From Coriaria nepalensis (taxonomy: Eukaryota > Streptophyta > Magnoliopsida > Cucurbitales > Coriariaceae): a stretch of DNA of 64,000 nt. The notes below the pieces were generated by a model. The model had not been told where the DNA came from. It did no database searches and saw only the letters and a program-made list of their open reading frames with translations. Made by a program: the position numbers and the translations under genes. The first letter of the stretch is position 1; each line of letters begins with the position of its first letter. The stretch spans positions 2,480,001 to 2,544,000 of the forward strand of contig CP114485.1 of NCBI GenBank assembly GCA_027186245.1, in the 5' to 3' direction. Of the stretch, positions 26,148-36,329 are shown piece by piece.

Positions 26148-26923
26148 TCTGATCAACTGATGTTTCTGTCTTCCAAGTTTTGATTTGCTTAAGTTGTTGG
26201 TGAGGATAGTTGCATTAAGCCTAAACGATATATAGGCATATAGAGTGAGAGATTGACATTGAACTGGTCAACTAACTCTGCTCCCTCGAAGAAGATAAAT
26301 GGGAGACTTTGTAGCCGAAGACTTGTCTGCTTGCATGCTAGCTGCTGCATATCATGAACGGTTACTTAACTTGCAACGTAACTTGTTATACTATTTCAAA
26401 GGAAGAGCCCCAGCCCTCTGCAGCTAAGCTAGAAAGTTTCATTGCAGTAGGTAGATACTCAGTATTACAGAAGAAACATACCTGTGAGTCACGAGTTGTG
26501 ACTAGGTTCATGCCTTAATGAGACCCTTTCATATTTTTCATCAACAACTATTAAAGACTTAATCATCATCTAGTTCTAGCTAGTTCGATCTTGTCTGAAA
26601 CAGTCAACCACAAATACGAACTAGAAGCTGCAGAGAAAAATGAAAAGTTACTACTTTACCAGAGGTTTTTATTTTTATTATTATTATTTTTATTAGTAGG
26701 TAGTTATTGAAGAATTATTCATCATGTATTATTAAAATCAATAATCTTCAAGTTTAGCGTCTTCATTTATACTATCGTCCTAGCCCAAAGGATTGACCAG
26801 TTCAAGGACTCCATGGCTTCCCATCTATAAATACTCAGGCTTTCATAAAGGATTTCTCATCCCAACATTTACTGCCAAAGCAAACTTCTTACACAAAGCC
26901 CTCTCGAGATAGTTTGATTAAGA
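26148..26923. promoter_or_regulatory. Divergent promoter between head-to-head GLP genes
   Basis: 776 bp separate the two start codons. TATATA at 26229-26234 serves the minus gene, about 80 bp from its ATG. TATAAATA at 26826-26833 serves the plus gene, about 90 bp from its ATG. The same region recurs in every array copy; in copy 2 the copia element is inserted inside it. Confidence 0.75.
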
Positions 26924-27684
26924 ATGATGAAAAGTGGTCTAATCCTTTCAACCTTTGTGTTCTTGGCCTTAGCAGTGTCCTCCGTCTCGGCCTATGACCC
27001 CAGCCCTCTGCAGGACTTTTGTGTCGCACTGGATGACCCCAAGTGTAAGTGAATAGTTAAGAATTAAATTGTATATGTTTATTTTAGTAATTACATTTTG
27101 ACGAAGTAAATTGTTAATTCATCCCGACTATATATATTTTTCAATATGCAGCGTTTGTGAACGGAAAATTTTGCAAGGACCCACAAGATGTAACAGCCAA
27201 CGATTTTCTATTTCAAGGACTCAACATCCCCGGAAACACTTCAAATAGAGTTGGCTCAAATGTCACTCTTGTCAACGTAGACAAGATACCGGGACTCAAC
27301 ACTCTCGGCATCTCCTTGGCCCGCATTGACTTTGCTCCATACGGCCTTAACCCGCCACACACTCATCCTCGTGCTACCGAAATTCTGGTCGTTGTAGAGG
27401 GTACTCTACTTGTTGGATTTGTCACTTCAAACCCTAACAAACTCTTCACAAAGGTGTTAAACAAGGGGGATGTGTTTGTGTTTCCAATTGGTCTTGTTCA
27501 CTTCCAACTCAATGTGGGACATACCAGTGCCTTGGCCTTTGCAGGACTTAGCAGCCAGAATCCAGGAGTTATCACGATAGCTAATGCAGTGTTCGGATCA
27601 AATCCTCCTATCAATGTCGATGTTCTCACAAAAGCTTTCCAGTTGGACAAGAATGTGGTTCAATATCTTCAGAAGGTGTTCTAG
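26924..27684 (+). CDS. Germin-like protein, plus-type, array copy 1
   Basis: Exon 1 is 26924-27044 and exon 2 is 27152-27684, giving 217 residues. The signal peptide is residues 1-23 ([20 protein letters not shown] and following), and the mature protein starts [10 protein letters not shown]. Metal ligands are His110, His112 and Glu117 in [10 protein letters not shown] and His157 in GLVHFQ. Compared with the divergently transcribed partner it has Thr instead of Ile inside box 1 and lacks the short TSSPSA stretch before the intron. The intron is phase 1, as in all GLPs here. Function is likely extracellular and manganese-dependent, as for the family; the enzymatic activity is not assigned. Confidence 0.95.
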
Positions 27685-28530
27685 TAAACCATCGCACTGA
27701 ATTTGAGGGGGAATGAACTGTACTGATAAAATAGTTCTATAGCAGCTTGTTTTCTAGAATCTCTATTTTATTAGTATTATTTTTTTTTGTTCACAAAATT
27801 ACACTATTTGTTGTGAAAGTGAAATAAATTGGTCGCTAGTTATTTTACCTACATGTACTTACACCTCTCATTAGCGAGGACGTGTGATGTCAACGAGAGA
27901 TTTGATTTCGGCTAGAAGCAATGAGAGATGATCAATCCATATTTCTTATATATTAGATTTCTAAATCTTTATTTCGATTAAGGGATATATCCCCAATACA
28001 TATGTTGGAATTTTGGGAGGAGTTGAATCAAGAACACAAAATAGGTATTCTGATTACTTTCTTGCTTTCTTTTACAACTGCTATAACTTTCCATTTATAC
28101 TAAAAAACAATCAATTGCAAGTACATTTGAACCATGCTTAGATACTGAATACAAGCAAAGTTGCGTAAACTACCAACTAAAAACTAAATAACAAGTTACA
28201 TTTGATGCATAGTCTTACTGACATATTACCATGCTTCGGACATTTTTTGACAACTTCAACATACTGTTGCAGCTTGCTTTTGACAGTGTGACTGCATCGA
28301 CAAACTCAGGAAGTCCAAAAACTTCAATGTTCTAACAACTTAAAGTATTAGAATCATTCAACTAAACGAACTACACTAAATATTTAACTAAACCAATCTA
28401 AACCAAGTTTCAACTAAATAACGATGAACGAAATCCATTAACGCCCATGAGCCAAGCGTAATAGCATCTCTACGGGAAATCGCTTTTGGCACAACAACAG
28501 CGAGTGGCCGTAGTGTGTGGAAATTTTGCA
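27685..28530. other. Spacer downstream of plus-type GLP (repeated in each copy)
   Basis: It contains the GLP 3' UTR (to about 27850) and AT-rich DNA with no recognised gene. Part of it (about 28340-28450) has a diverged relative at 55347-55470. Confidence 0.6.
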
Positions 28531-28646
28531 TTAGGAACACGTGTGGCTGTATTCATGATGTGTGCATCTTTGATGACAATCTCCGTTGCTCGTGCAGTCG
28601 TGTTCCACAAAGGGACAGTCGCCTTGTGCCATGTTTCCTCTAACAC
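28531..28646 (-). pseudogene. Orphan exon 2 of cysteine-rich peptide gene, copy 1
   Basis: This 116-bp stretch matches exon 2 of the peptide gene at 50255-50576, including the acceptor (GCATGCAG before the exon) and the stop at 28531-28533. The signal-peptide exon is absent upstream: the matching sequence ends inside the intron and is replaced by about 180 bp of unrelated DNA before the next array copy. It cannot make a secreted peptide by itself. Confidence 0.7.
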
Positions 28647-29085
28647 CTGCATGCAAAAATACATACATATGAAGAAGATCTTGTCTATGATAACCAAAGC
28701 AACAAATCCGTAGCTCATTCAAATTTGCAGATTTCCAGCATGACGATCAACAACAACAAGGAAATTCCATCTTAGCTAATTTATATTTTAAGGCAATGCA
28801 AGATTCCTGTAATTATGTGTTTATTATTCCTTAACAAGACTTGCAAATCTCTGTATTGTATATATATTCAGGGATTTGGATTTGGTCAAGACGGGTCAGA
28901 CCCAGATTCAAAATTAAAATTGAATAAAATTGAATTAGAACTTTTAACTTTTTGATACATCATCTAATGTATGGAGTTAAATAACTTGTTTAGCTCTTAC
29001 GTCTTTTGCAAAATGACTAGATAACGTGTCAAAAGGTTAACAGTTTAGATTAATTTTAATTCAATACTAATCAGAGCTCTACTTC

Positions 29086-29235
29086 AGTCCAAAGAGGGGA
29101 AGAGATTCGGGTTGAGGAAAGTAGGTAGGTTTTTGGCCCATGGATGGTGGCAGAAAGAAGAGTGAGGAAGCCGGTCTCACGTGGTACAGGCCCGGCCAAG
29201 GTGACCCAGGCTAGGCTGATTTGGGCCCAGAATTC
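29086..29235. repeat. ~150-bp GC-rich insert present in array copies 2-5
   Basis: It lies in the 3' flank of the minus-type GLP of copy 2 and recurs at +9406, +13512 and +17618. Copy 1 has no equivalent (compare 25120-25145). It is rich in GGCCC and GGGG words, unlike its AT-rich surroundings, and has no open reading frame of note. Confidence 0.8.
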
Positions 29236-29498
29236 GGGGGGGATATGTGCTGTCTAGACTAAATCTAAATCCAGACGTAACAACGTATCGTTATGTGATT
29301 TAAAATGCAATTTTCAAAGTTCAATTCTAGAATCGCTAAGAACGATAGATAGAAGTAATGTTTATTGAACTTTCATCATGATCAATCATGGTTATTGTAA
29401 TATCGTAAATAATAGTTAAGGAAATATTCGTACAGAGTATACTAAATATACTTCATTATTAGTTTCTATAGTTTTTATAATTCACGCCATCAGATCAA

Positions 29499-30253
29499 TT
29501 AGAACAGCTTCTGGAGATTTTCAACCACGTTCTTGTCCAACTGGAAGGCTTTAGTGAGAACATCTGGATTGATAGGGGGATCAGATCCAAACACGGCATT
29601 AGCAATTGTGATAAGACCTGGATTCTGGCTGCCAAGTCCAGCAAAGGAAACTACATTGGTGTATCCCACGTTGAACTGGAAGTGAATGAGACCGATAGGG
29701 AACACAAAGACATCTCCTTTGTTAAGTACTTTGGTGATGAGACGGTTTTCAGGGTTGGATGTGACAAACCCAACAAGCAAAGTACCCTCCACGACCACAA
29801 GAATTTCAGTTGCACGAGGATGAATGTGTGGTGGGTTAAGACCATATGGTGCGAAATCAATACGCGCCAAAGAGATACCAAGAGTGTTTAGCCCGGCAAT
29901 TTTTTCGACATTTACCAGATTGACACTTGATCCAAGTCGGCCAGTCGTGTTTCCGGGAATGTTAAGTCCTTGGAAGAAGAAGTCGTTTGCAATTGCTTGG
30001 TTGGGATCCTTGCAGAATTTCCCATTCACAAAAACTGCATGGATAGAAAACCATTTCTTTAGAACCTTAAGATAAATAGAAATGACCCTATATACGAGGA
30101 CAGGTAAAAGTAAATACCCGCAGAAGGAGAGCTGGTATCATTGATTGCTATGCAGAAGTCTTGAAGAGGGCTGGGGTCATAAGCAGAAGCAAAGCTTGAT
30201 GCTACAACCAGAAGAGCAACAGATGACACAAGAAATTGAATACACTTCATCAT
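29499..30253 (-). CDS. Germin-like protein, minus-type, array copy 2
   Basis: Exons are 30118-30253 and 29499-30034, 223 residues. Exon 2 encodes the same residues as copy 1; only silent differences are seen (for example ATT to ATC for Ile). The copia element at 30584 sits 330 bp upstream of its start codon, beyond the TATA box, so distal promoter elements are now more than 5 kb away. Confidence 0.94.
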
Positions 30254-30583
30254 TCTGATCAACTGATGTTTCTGTCTTCCAAGTTTTGATTTGCTTAAGT
30301 TGTTGGTGAGGATAGTTGCATTAAGCCTAAACGATATATAGGCATATAGAGTGAGAGATTGACATTGAACTGGTCAACTAACTCTGCTCCCTCGAAGAAG
30401 ATAAATGGGAGACTTTGTAGCCGAAGACTTGTCTGCTTGCATGCTAGCTGCTGCATATCATGAACGGTTACTTAACTTGCAACGTAACTTGTTATACTAT
30501 TTCAAAGGAAGAGCCCCAGCCCTCTGCAGCTAAGCTAGAAAGTTTCATTGCAGTAGGTAGATACTCAGTATTACAGAAGAAAC

Positions 30584-31227
30584 TGTTAGAACTCAAACAG
30601 AAGAAAATGTGAAACTCACCTTGCTCACAAGAACAAAAACAGAGAAGGAAGACAGTGAGAGAGAGAGTCTAAAATAAAACTGGAAAATCTATCTTTTCTA
30701 TTTCTGGAACAATGTCATTTTAATACAACCAACATGACCAACGTACAAGACAATAGCAACAACAATAAATGCAAATAAGAACACCCATACATCTAAAGGA
30801 AATCTATGCATCAACAAGAATGGCCTAAACCAGAAAAACATGCTGAAAAACAGCAATCTCACCAACTCTTGTACTAAAGCTTCCATAAGAGGCAAAAGTA
30901 CCCAAAAACTTCTCCAATGCAATCCAGCCTTCACGTGCACTTCCAACACTTTATAAACATGATAACAAATTGAAACAAACTGAATTCTTCCCTCCAAAAC
31001 ATGATATTGATGACAGCATAGCAGCAAAACAGCAACCTTGAGCAACCGGCTAGATGAGGTTCTAAAATAAGCTACACACCTCTGATTCACTTGATTCCAA
31101 TTGCTACAAGTCCAAAATGATGCATACTAACTAAAGGTATAGGAGTCAACGCCAAAAAATTAACCAAGGAAAAAGTCAACTCTGAGAATGATTAAAGGCA
31201 TAAGTGAGCAGCTTCAACCTTCTAACA
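30584..31227 (-). repeat. copia LTR (3' LTR of the element)
   Basis: 644 bp, nearly identical to 35236-35879. The one difference seen is CGTACAAG here against CATACAAG in the other LTR. A 130-codon frame inside the LTR is not considered a gene. Confidence 0.96.
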
Positions 31228-33408
31228 CTCCTCCTTGAAGCAATTGCTTATGACTCCCATTTTAGACCTAAAAAATTCGAATTTATGAGATGGCAAGGAC
31301 TTGGTGAAGGCATCTGCAACTTGTTCTTCAGATTGGCAATGCATTAGCCTAATTTCTCCTTCTTTCACCCTTTCTCTAATGGAATGAAACTTCACTTGAA
31401 TATGTTTTGTTCTTCCAAAATTCACTGGATTTTCTGCTATGGCAATAGCAGACTTACTATCACAATGGATCACAGTAGCTTCAGTTTGCTCCAGTCCCAA
31501 GTCCTTCAAAATTTTCCTCACCCAAACTCCATGGTTGCAAGCAGCAGCAGCAGCAACATACTCTGCCTCTGCTGTGGACTGGGCTACAATGCTTTGTTTC
31601 CTTGAGCTCCAACAAAAAATTCCAGACCCCAAAGAGAAACAAAAACCACTGGTGCTTTTAGAATCCTCCATAGATCCTGCCCAATCGCTATCAACATATC
31701 CTTCTAATGCTATCTCTCCTTTTTCAAACAGAATTCCATACTTGATTGTTCCATTCAAATATCTTAACACCCTTTTTGCTCCACCCATATGCAATTGAGA
31801 AGGACAATGCATAAACCTTGACAGGAGACTCACTGAGTGCATTATGTCTGGTCTGGTGGCTGTTAAGTACATCAGCCCCCCAATCATGCTTCTATATAAG
31901 GTCTCATCTACCCTATTAGAGCCATCGTCCCTTTTAAACTTATCACAGGCAGATAGAGGAGTGGACATGACTTTGCTTTCAACCATCTTAAACTTCTTAA
32001 GTAGTTCCTTCACATACTTCTCTTGGGAAATAAAGATTTTGTTTTTCATTTGAAACACTTCCATTCCAAGAAAGAACTTCATCAAGCCCAAATCAGTCAT
32101 TTCAAATACAGATTTCATTTCTTTCTTTACTTCATCAATTGAACTAAGTTGATTACCAGTAACTAGAAGGTCATCCACATATAATGAAATGATAATAATA
32201 GAATCACCTGATTGCTTAATGTAGAGGGTAGGATCATTTTCACTCCTCCTGAAATCAGACTTGTAGAAATAATCATCTATTCTGCTATACCACGACCTGG
32301 GAGCCTGCTTGAGGCCATAAAGAGCCTTTTTCAACTTATAGACCTTCTCTTCATTTCCCCTCACTTCAAAACCTTCAGGTTGTTCAACATATACATCCTC
32401 TTCTAGAATTCCATTTAAGAAAGCCGATTTAACATCTAATTGATGTATAAACCAGCCTCTTCCAGCAGCTAAGGCAACAAGAAGCCTTATGGTATCCAAC
32501 CTGGCAACAGGAGCAAAAGTGTCTGTGTAATCCACCCCATACTGCTGTGAATACCCTTTCACTACCAATCTTGCTTTGTATTTATTGATGGAATTATCAG
32601 CATTGAGTTTGAGCTTGTATATCCACTTTAAACCAATGATCTTCTTCTTTTCTGGCTTGTCAACTAGAATCCAAGTTTGATTCTTGTTGACCATTCTCAA
32701 CTCCTCCTCCATGGCTTTCCTCCAATTCTGATCTTCACAAGCTTCTCCAAAGCATCTTGGTTCCATCACAGCAACATTAGCCACTTGGTAAATTTCATTC
32801 AGATTTCTGAACCTAGGATTGACAGGTTCATAATCTGAATCTTCATCAGATTCTAAGGAGGGATTCAGAATCCGATCATGATCTTCAATCTCCATCAACT
32901 CTTCGTAGTTAGATTCTTCAAACCAATTGTAGATTGCATTTTCATCTACTATGAGGTCTCTGCACACAGAAACTTTGTTGCTGCTAGGAATGTACACTCT
33001 ATAGCCTTTACTATTAGCTCCATACCCTATCATGATTCCCTTCTCTGCCTTGACAGAGAGCTTGTCTCTTCTAGCTTCTGGTATGTGACTAAAGCAAACA
33101 GATCCAAACACCTTGAGATGAGAAACACTTGGTTTTCTAAGATGCCAAGCTTCATAGGGTGTTTTGTCTTCAACTGCTTTGGTTGGCAGGATGTTGAGCA
33201 AATATACTGCAGTATTAGCAGCTTCTGCCCAAAACCTTCTTGGGACTTTCTTCTCAGCCATTAGACTTCTAACCATCTCCATAATAGTTCTATTCCTTCT
33301 TTCTGAAACTCCATTTTGCTGTGGAGTGTAGGGAATAGAGAGCTGATGTCTAATTCCTTGATCTTCACAGAATTTTTTTAAATTCTGTTGAAGTGTATTC
33401 ACCCCCAT
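31222..33408 (-). CDS. copia pol: integrase C-terminal part, reverse transcriptase, RNase H
   Basis: A 728-codon frame. It opens with the end of the integrase core, including the third acidic residue region (QQNGVSERRNRT). Next is the RT domain with LDVKSAFLNGILEEDVYVEQ and the YVDD active site (SLYVDDLLVTGNQ). Last is RNase H (VDSDWAGSMEDSKSTSGFCF, STAEAEYVAAAAA, HCDSKSAIAIAENPVNFGRT). It overlaps the upstream frame in a different phase because of a single extra A in a run of seven. The first codons of this frame are therefore not part of the ancestral polyprotein and the ATG at its start is fortuitous. The RT and RNase H motifs are intact, so the element may still supply or share enzymes, but its own polyprotein is broken. 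Confidence 0.93.
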   Translation of the reverse strand: MGVNTLQQNLKKFCEDQGIRHQLSIPYTPQQNGVSERRNRTIMEMVRSLMAEKKVPRRFWAEAANTAVYLLNILPTKAVEDKTPYEAWHLRKPSVSHLKVFGSVCFSHIPEARRDKLSVKAEKGIMIGYGANSKGYRVYIPSSNKVSVCRDLIVDENAIYNWFEESNYEELMEIEDHDRILNPSLESDEDSDYEPVNPRFRNLNEIYQVANVAVMEPRCFGEACEDQNWRKAMEEELRMVNKNQTWILVDKPEKKKIIGLKWIYKLKLNADNSINKYKARLVVKGYSQQYGVDYTDTFAPVARLDTIRLLVALAAGRGWFIHQLDVKSAFLNGILEEDVYVEQPEGFEVRGNEEKVYKLKKALYGLKQAPRSWYSRIDDYFYKSDFRRSENDPTLYIKQSGDSIIIISLYVDDLLVTGNQLSSIDEVKKEMKSVFEMTDLGLMKFFLGMEVFQMKNKIFISQEKYVKELLKKFKMVESKVMSTPLSACDKFKRDDGSNRVDETLYRSMIGGLMYLTATRPDIMHSVSLLSRFMHCPSQLHMGGAKRVLRYLNGTIKYGILFEKGEIALEGYVDSDWAGSMEDSKSTSGFCFSLGSGIFCWSSRKQSIVAQSTAEAEYVAAAAACNHGVWVRKILKDLGLEQTEATVIHCDSKSAIAIAENPVNFGRTKHIQVKFHSIRERVKEGEIRLMHCQSEEQVADAFTKSLPSHKFEFFRSKMGVISNCFKEEC
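31228..31236 (-). other. Polypurine tract of the copia element
   Basis: AAGGAGGAG on the minus strand, immediately before the element's 3' LTR; the expected primer site for plus-strand DNA synthesis. Confidence 0.8.
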
Positions 33409-35146
33409 TATCTGACCTTAAAGTCTTCATCTTCATCCCACTTTGAGTCTCAACATACTTTTTGAACTTCACAAAATTCCCAAATACTTCAGACTTCTCT
33501 TTCATGAATGCAATCCAGCAGAATCTGGAGTGGTCATCGATGAAGGTGACATAATACTTGCTACCATTGAGTGAGGCTTCCCTCATTGGTCCACATACAT
33601 CAGAATGTATCAATTCAAGCCTCTCTTTGGCTCTGTAGGCTTGGTTCTTGGGAAAAGCTTTTCTTTTTAGCTTTCCCATTTGACAACTTTCACAGGTTTG
33701 GTTTAGAGGCTGCACCATTGGAAGGTCTTCTACCATCTCCATAGCTTTCAGTTTCTGTAAGGCCTTATGATCAGGATGACCAAACCTCTTGTGCCAAATC
33801 CAAGACTCATCTGATTTGCACATTAAAGCATGATGATCCCACTGAACAGCAAAGCTATTTTGCACAACAGGGACCCTGGCTACTTCATTCTTACTAGAGT
33901 CCATTATGGTGCAATTGTTGTTTTCAAATGTCAGAGTGAAACCACTCTTCATGAGCTGACCAACACTCAACAGATTGTGCTGCAATCTTGGCACCAGAAG
34001 AACATTTGAGATCAGCTTCGAACCCTTCTTGGTTTTGACAGCAACAATGCCTCTACCTTTTGCTTTGACTGCATCTCCATTTCCAACTATGATGGTGGTT
34101 GAAAAAGTAGTGTCAAGCTCCCTGAATAGACTCTCATCATGAGTCATATGGTTGGTGCATCCACTGTCAATAAGCCATTTATTCTTAGATTGACTTTTGA
34201 CAGATTCTCTTGCCATAAACAGAAATTCCTCTTTGTCAACTTTCTCTGCTGCATTAACCCGTTCATTATCATCTCGAGCCTTGTTCTTCTCATTCCTCTT
34301 CTTGTTACAATCCTTCTCTATATGACCAAACAACTTGCAATAGAAGCACTGTGGCTTTCCCTTCCAATAGCAATTCTTTTCTGAGTGATTCTTCCTTTTG
34401 CAGATAGAGCAAGGAGGATGCTTTTTCCACTCAGCACTGCTCGATCTAGATGAGCTGCTCCCTTGATACTTCTTCCAAGGCTTAGGCTGATGTTTTGCTT
34501 GAAAAGCTCCTTCTACTTCTTCATCCTTCTTCTTAGCATGTCTTGATTCATTTGCTTCCAAAGAACCTGTTAACTCTGACAGAGTCAAGGAACCAAGGTC
34601 CTTGCTTTCCTCTATTGCATCTATTTTAGAATCAAACTTAGATGTCACACTGACAAGCATTTTATCTACCAACATCTTCTCTGTAACCTTCTCACCAAGG
34701 TTCTTCATCTGATTTGAAACTTCCATCATTCTTCCTGCATAGTCCTTGATGCATTCTGACTCCTTCATTCTCAACCTTTCAAACTCTCTTTTAAGGTTTA
34801 AGAGTCTGATACTTCTCACCCTTTCTGATCCTTGAAATTCTGTTTTCAAGAGATCCCATGCTTCTTTGGAAGACTCTACTCCTACTATCCGAGTGAACAG
34901 CTTGTCCTCTATCCCAGATTGAATGATGGCCAAGGCTTTGAAATTGTTCTGTCTGTCTGTCTTATGTTGTCTGATTTGTTCGAGGGTGTAGTCCACATCT
35001 TCTGCAGGTGGTTCATAGCCATTTTCAACTGACTCCCAAAGACCATGAGCACGCAAATAAGTGGTCATCTTGGCTGACCACAGCTGATAAGCTTCACCAT
35101 TAAAGACTGGTGGTGAAAGCAGATTGACACCTTGATTAGGGGCCAT
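33365..35146 (-). CDS. copia gag, protease and integrase N-terminal part
   Basis: A 593-codon frame from the ATG at 35146. Gag is of the UBN2 type (about residues 15-210). It is followed by two CCHC zinc knuckles (CSICKRKNHSEKNC and CFYCKLFGHIEKDC, near 245-280), the aspartic protease motif WLIDSGCTNHMT near 325, and the GAG-pre-integrase zinc-binding region (WHKRFGHPDH to CESCQMGK, about 450-490). The integrase core comes last, with Asp residues in HSDVCGP and LRSDNGGEYTS. The frame ends at a premature TGA just after LRSDNGGEYTSTEF because of the A-run indel. The start lies about 90 bp inside the 5' LTR/PBS boundary, as usual for copia. Confidence 0.93.
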   Translation of the reverse strand: MAPNQGVNLLSPPVFNGEAYQLWSAKMTTYLRAHGLWESVENGYEPPAEDVDYTLEQIRQHKTDRQNNFKALAIIQSGIEDKLFTRIVGVESSKEAWDLLKTEFQGSERVRSIRLLNLKREFERLRMKESECIKDYAGRMMEVSNQMKNLGEKVTEKMLVDKMLVSVTSKFDSKIDAIEESKDLGSLTLSELTGSLEANESRHAKKKDEEVEGAFQAKHQPKPWKKYQGSSSSRSSSAEWKKHPPCSICKRKNHSEKNCYWKGKPQCFYCKLFGHIEKDCNKKRNEKNKARDDNERVNAAEKVDKEEFLFMARESVKSQSKNKWLIDSGCTNHMTHDESLFRELDTTFSTTIIVGNGDAVKAKGRGIVAVKTKKGSKLISNVLLVPRLQHNLLSVGQLMKSGFTLTFENNNCTIMDSSKNEVARVPVVQNSFAVQWDHHALMCKSDESWIWHKRFGHPDHKALQKLKAMEMVEDLPMVQPLNQTCESCQMGKLKRKAFPKNQAYRAKERLELIHSDVCGPMREASLNGSKYYVTFIDDHSRFCWIAFMKEKSEVFGNFVKFKKYVETQSGMKMKTLRSDNGGEYTSTEFKKIL

Positions 35147-35223
35147 TTTGTTTGGTTGCTGGTGGTTTGGAAACTGACAGTAGAGATGGATTTGGAAAGC
35201 TTGTTAGGATATACTCTAACTGT

Positions 35224-35235
35224 GCTCTGATACCA
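35224..35235 (-). other. tRNA-Met primer-binding site
   Basis: TGGTATCAGAGC on the minus strand, directly following the element's 5' LTR; the standard copia PBS complementary to the initiator methionine tRNA 3' end. Confidence 0.95.
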
Positions 35236-35879
35236 TGTTAGAACTCAAACAGAAGAAAATGTGAAACTCACCTTGCTCACAAGAACAAAAACAGAGAAGG
35301 AAGACAGTGAGAGAGAGAGTCTAAAATAAAACTGGAAAATCTATCTTTTCTATTTCTGGAACAATGTCATTTTAATACAACCAACATGACCAACATACAA
35401 GACAATAGCAACAACAATAAATGCAAATAAGAACACCCATACATCTAAAGGAAATCTATGCATCAACAAGAATGGCCTAAACCAGAAAAACATGCTGAAA
35501 AACAGCAATCTCACCAACTCTTGTACTAAAGCTTCCATAAGAGGCAAAAGTACCCAAAAACTTCTCCAATGCAATCCAGCCTTCACGTGCACTTCCAACA
35601 CTTTATAAACATGATAACAAATTGAAACAAACTGAATTCTTCCCTCCAAAACATGATATTGATGACAGCATAGCAGCAAAACAGCAACCTTGAGCAACCG
35701 GCTAGATGAGGTTCTAAAATAAGCTACACACCTCTGATTCACTTGATTCCAATTGCTACAAGTCCAAAATGATGCATACTAACTAAAGGTATAGGAGTCA
35801 ACGCCAAAAAATTAACCAAGGAAAAAGTCAACTCTGAGAATGATTAAAGGCATAAGTGAGCAGCTTCAACCTTCTAACA
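35236..35879 (-). repeat. copia LTR (5' LTR of the element)
   Basis: 644 bp with TG/CA ends (terminal inverted TGTTAGAA and TTCTAACA), followed by target duplication GAAAC at 35880-35884. Confidence 0.96.
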
Positions 35880-36329
35880 GAAACATACCTGTGAGTCACG
35901 AGTTGTGACTAGGTTCATGCCTTAATGAGACCCTTTCATATTTTTCATCAACAACTATTAAAGACTTAATCATCATCTAGTTCTAGCTAGTTCGATCTTG
36001 TCTGAAACAGTCAACCACAAATACGAACTAGAAGCTGCAGAGAAAAATGAAAAGTTACTACTTTACCAGAGGTTTTTATTTTTATTATTATTATTTTTAT
36101 TAGTAGGTAGTTATTGAAGAATTATTCATCTGTATTATTAAAATCAATAATCTTCAAGTTTAGCGTCTTCATTTATACTATCGTCCTAGCCCAAAGGATT
36201 GACCAGTTCAAGGACTCCATGGCTTCCCATCTATAAATACTCAGGCTTTCATAAAGGATTTCTCATCCCAACATTTACTGCCAAAGCAAACTTCTTACAC
36301 AAAGCCCTCTCGAGATAGTTTGATTAAGA

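Larger units (their letters stand above)
30584..35879 (-). mobile_element. Ty1/copia LTR retrotransposon, 5296 bp
   Basis: Complete element on the minus strand, inserted in the divergent promoter of array copy 2 and flanked by the 5-bp target duplication GAAAC (30579-30583 and 35880-35884). It has two 644-bp LTRs beginning TG and ending CA, a primer-binding site complementary to initiator tRNA-Met, a polypurine tract, and gag-protease-integrase-RT-RNaseH in copia order. One base in an A-run near 33375-33382 shifts the frame inside integrase, so the polyprotein is split into two overlapping frames. The LTRs differ at one position that I can see, which indicates recent insertion. Array copies 1 and 3-5 have the empty site, so it probably inserted after the array formed. 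Confidence 0.97.

Noticed and set aside
28486..28713. 75-codon plus-strand frame repeated in the array units
   Set aside because: Antisense to the exon of the cysteine-rich peptide gene, with no signal peptide or start context.
30698..31090. 130-codon minus-strand frame present in both LTRs (also 35350-35742)
   Set aside because: It lies wholly inside the LTRs, has no recognisable domain and is hydrophobic low-complexity; a chance frame in non-coding LTR sequence.
33365..33408. Programmed ribosomal frameshift in the copia element
   Set aside because: Copia elements usually have one frame, and the shift lies inside the integrase core and not between gag and pol; a one-base mutation or error is simpler.
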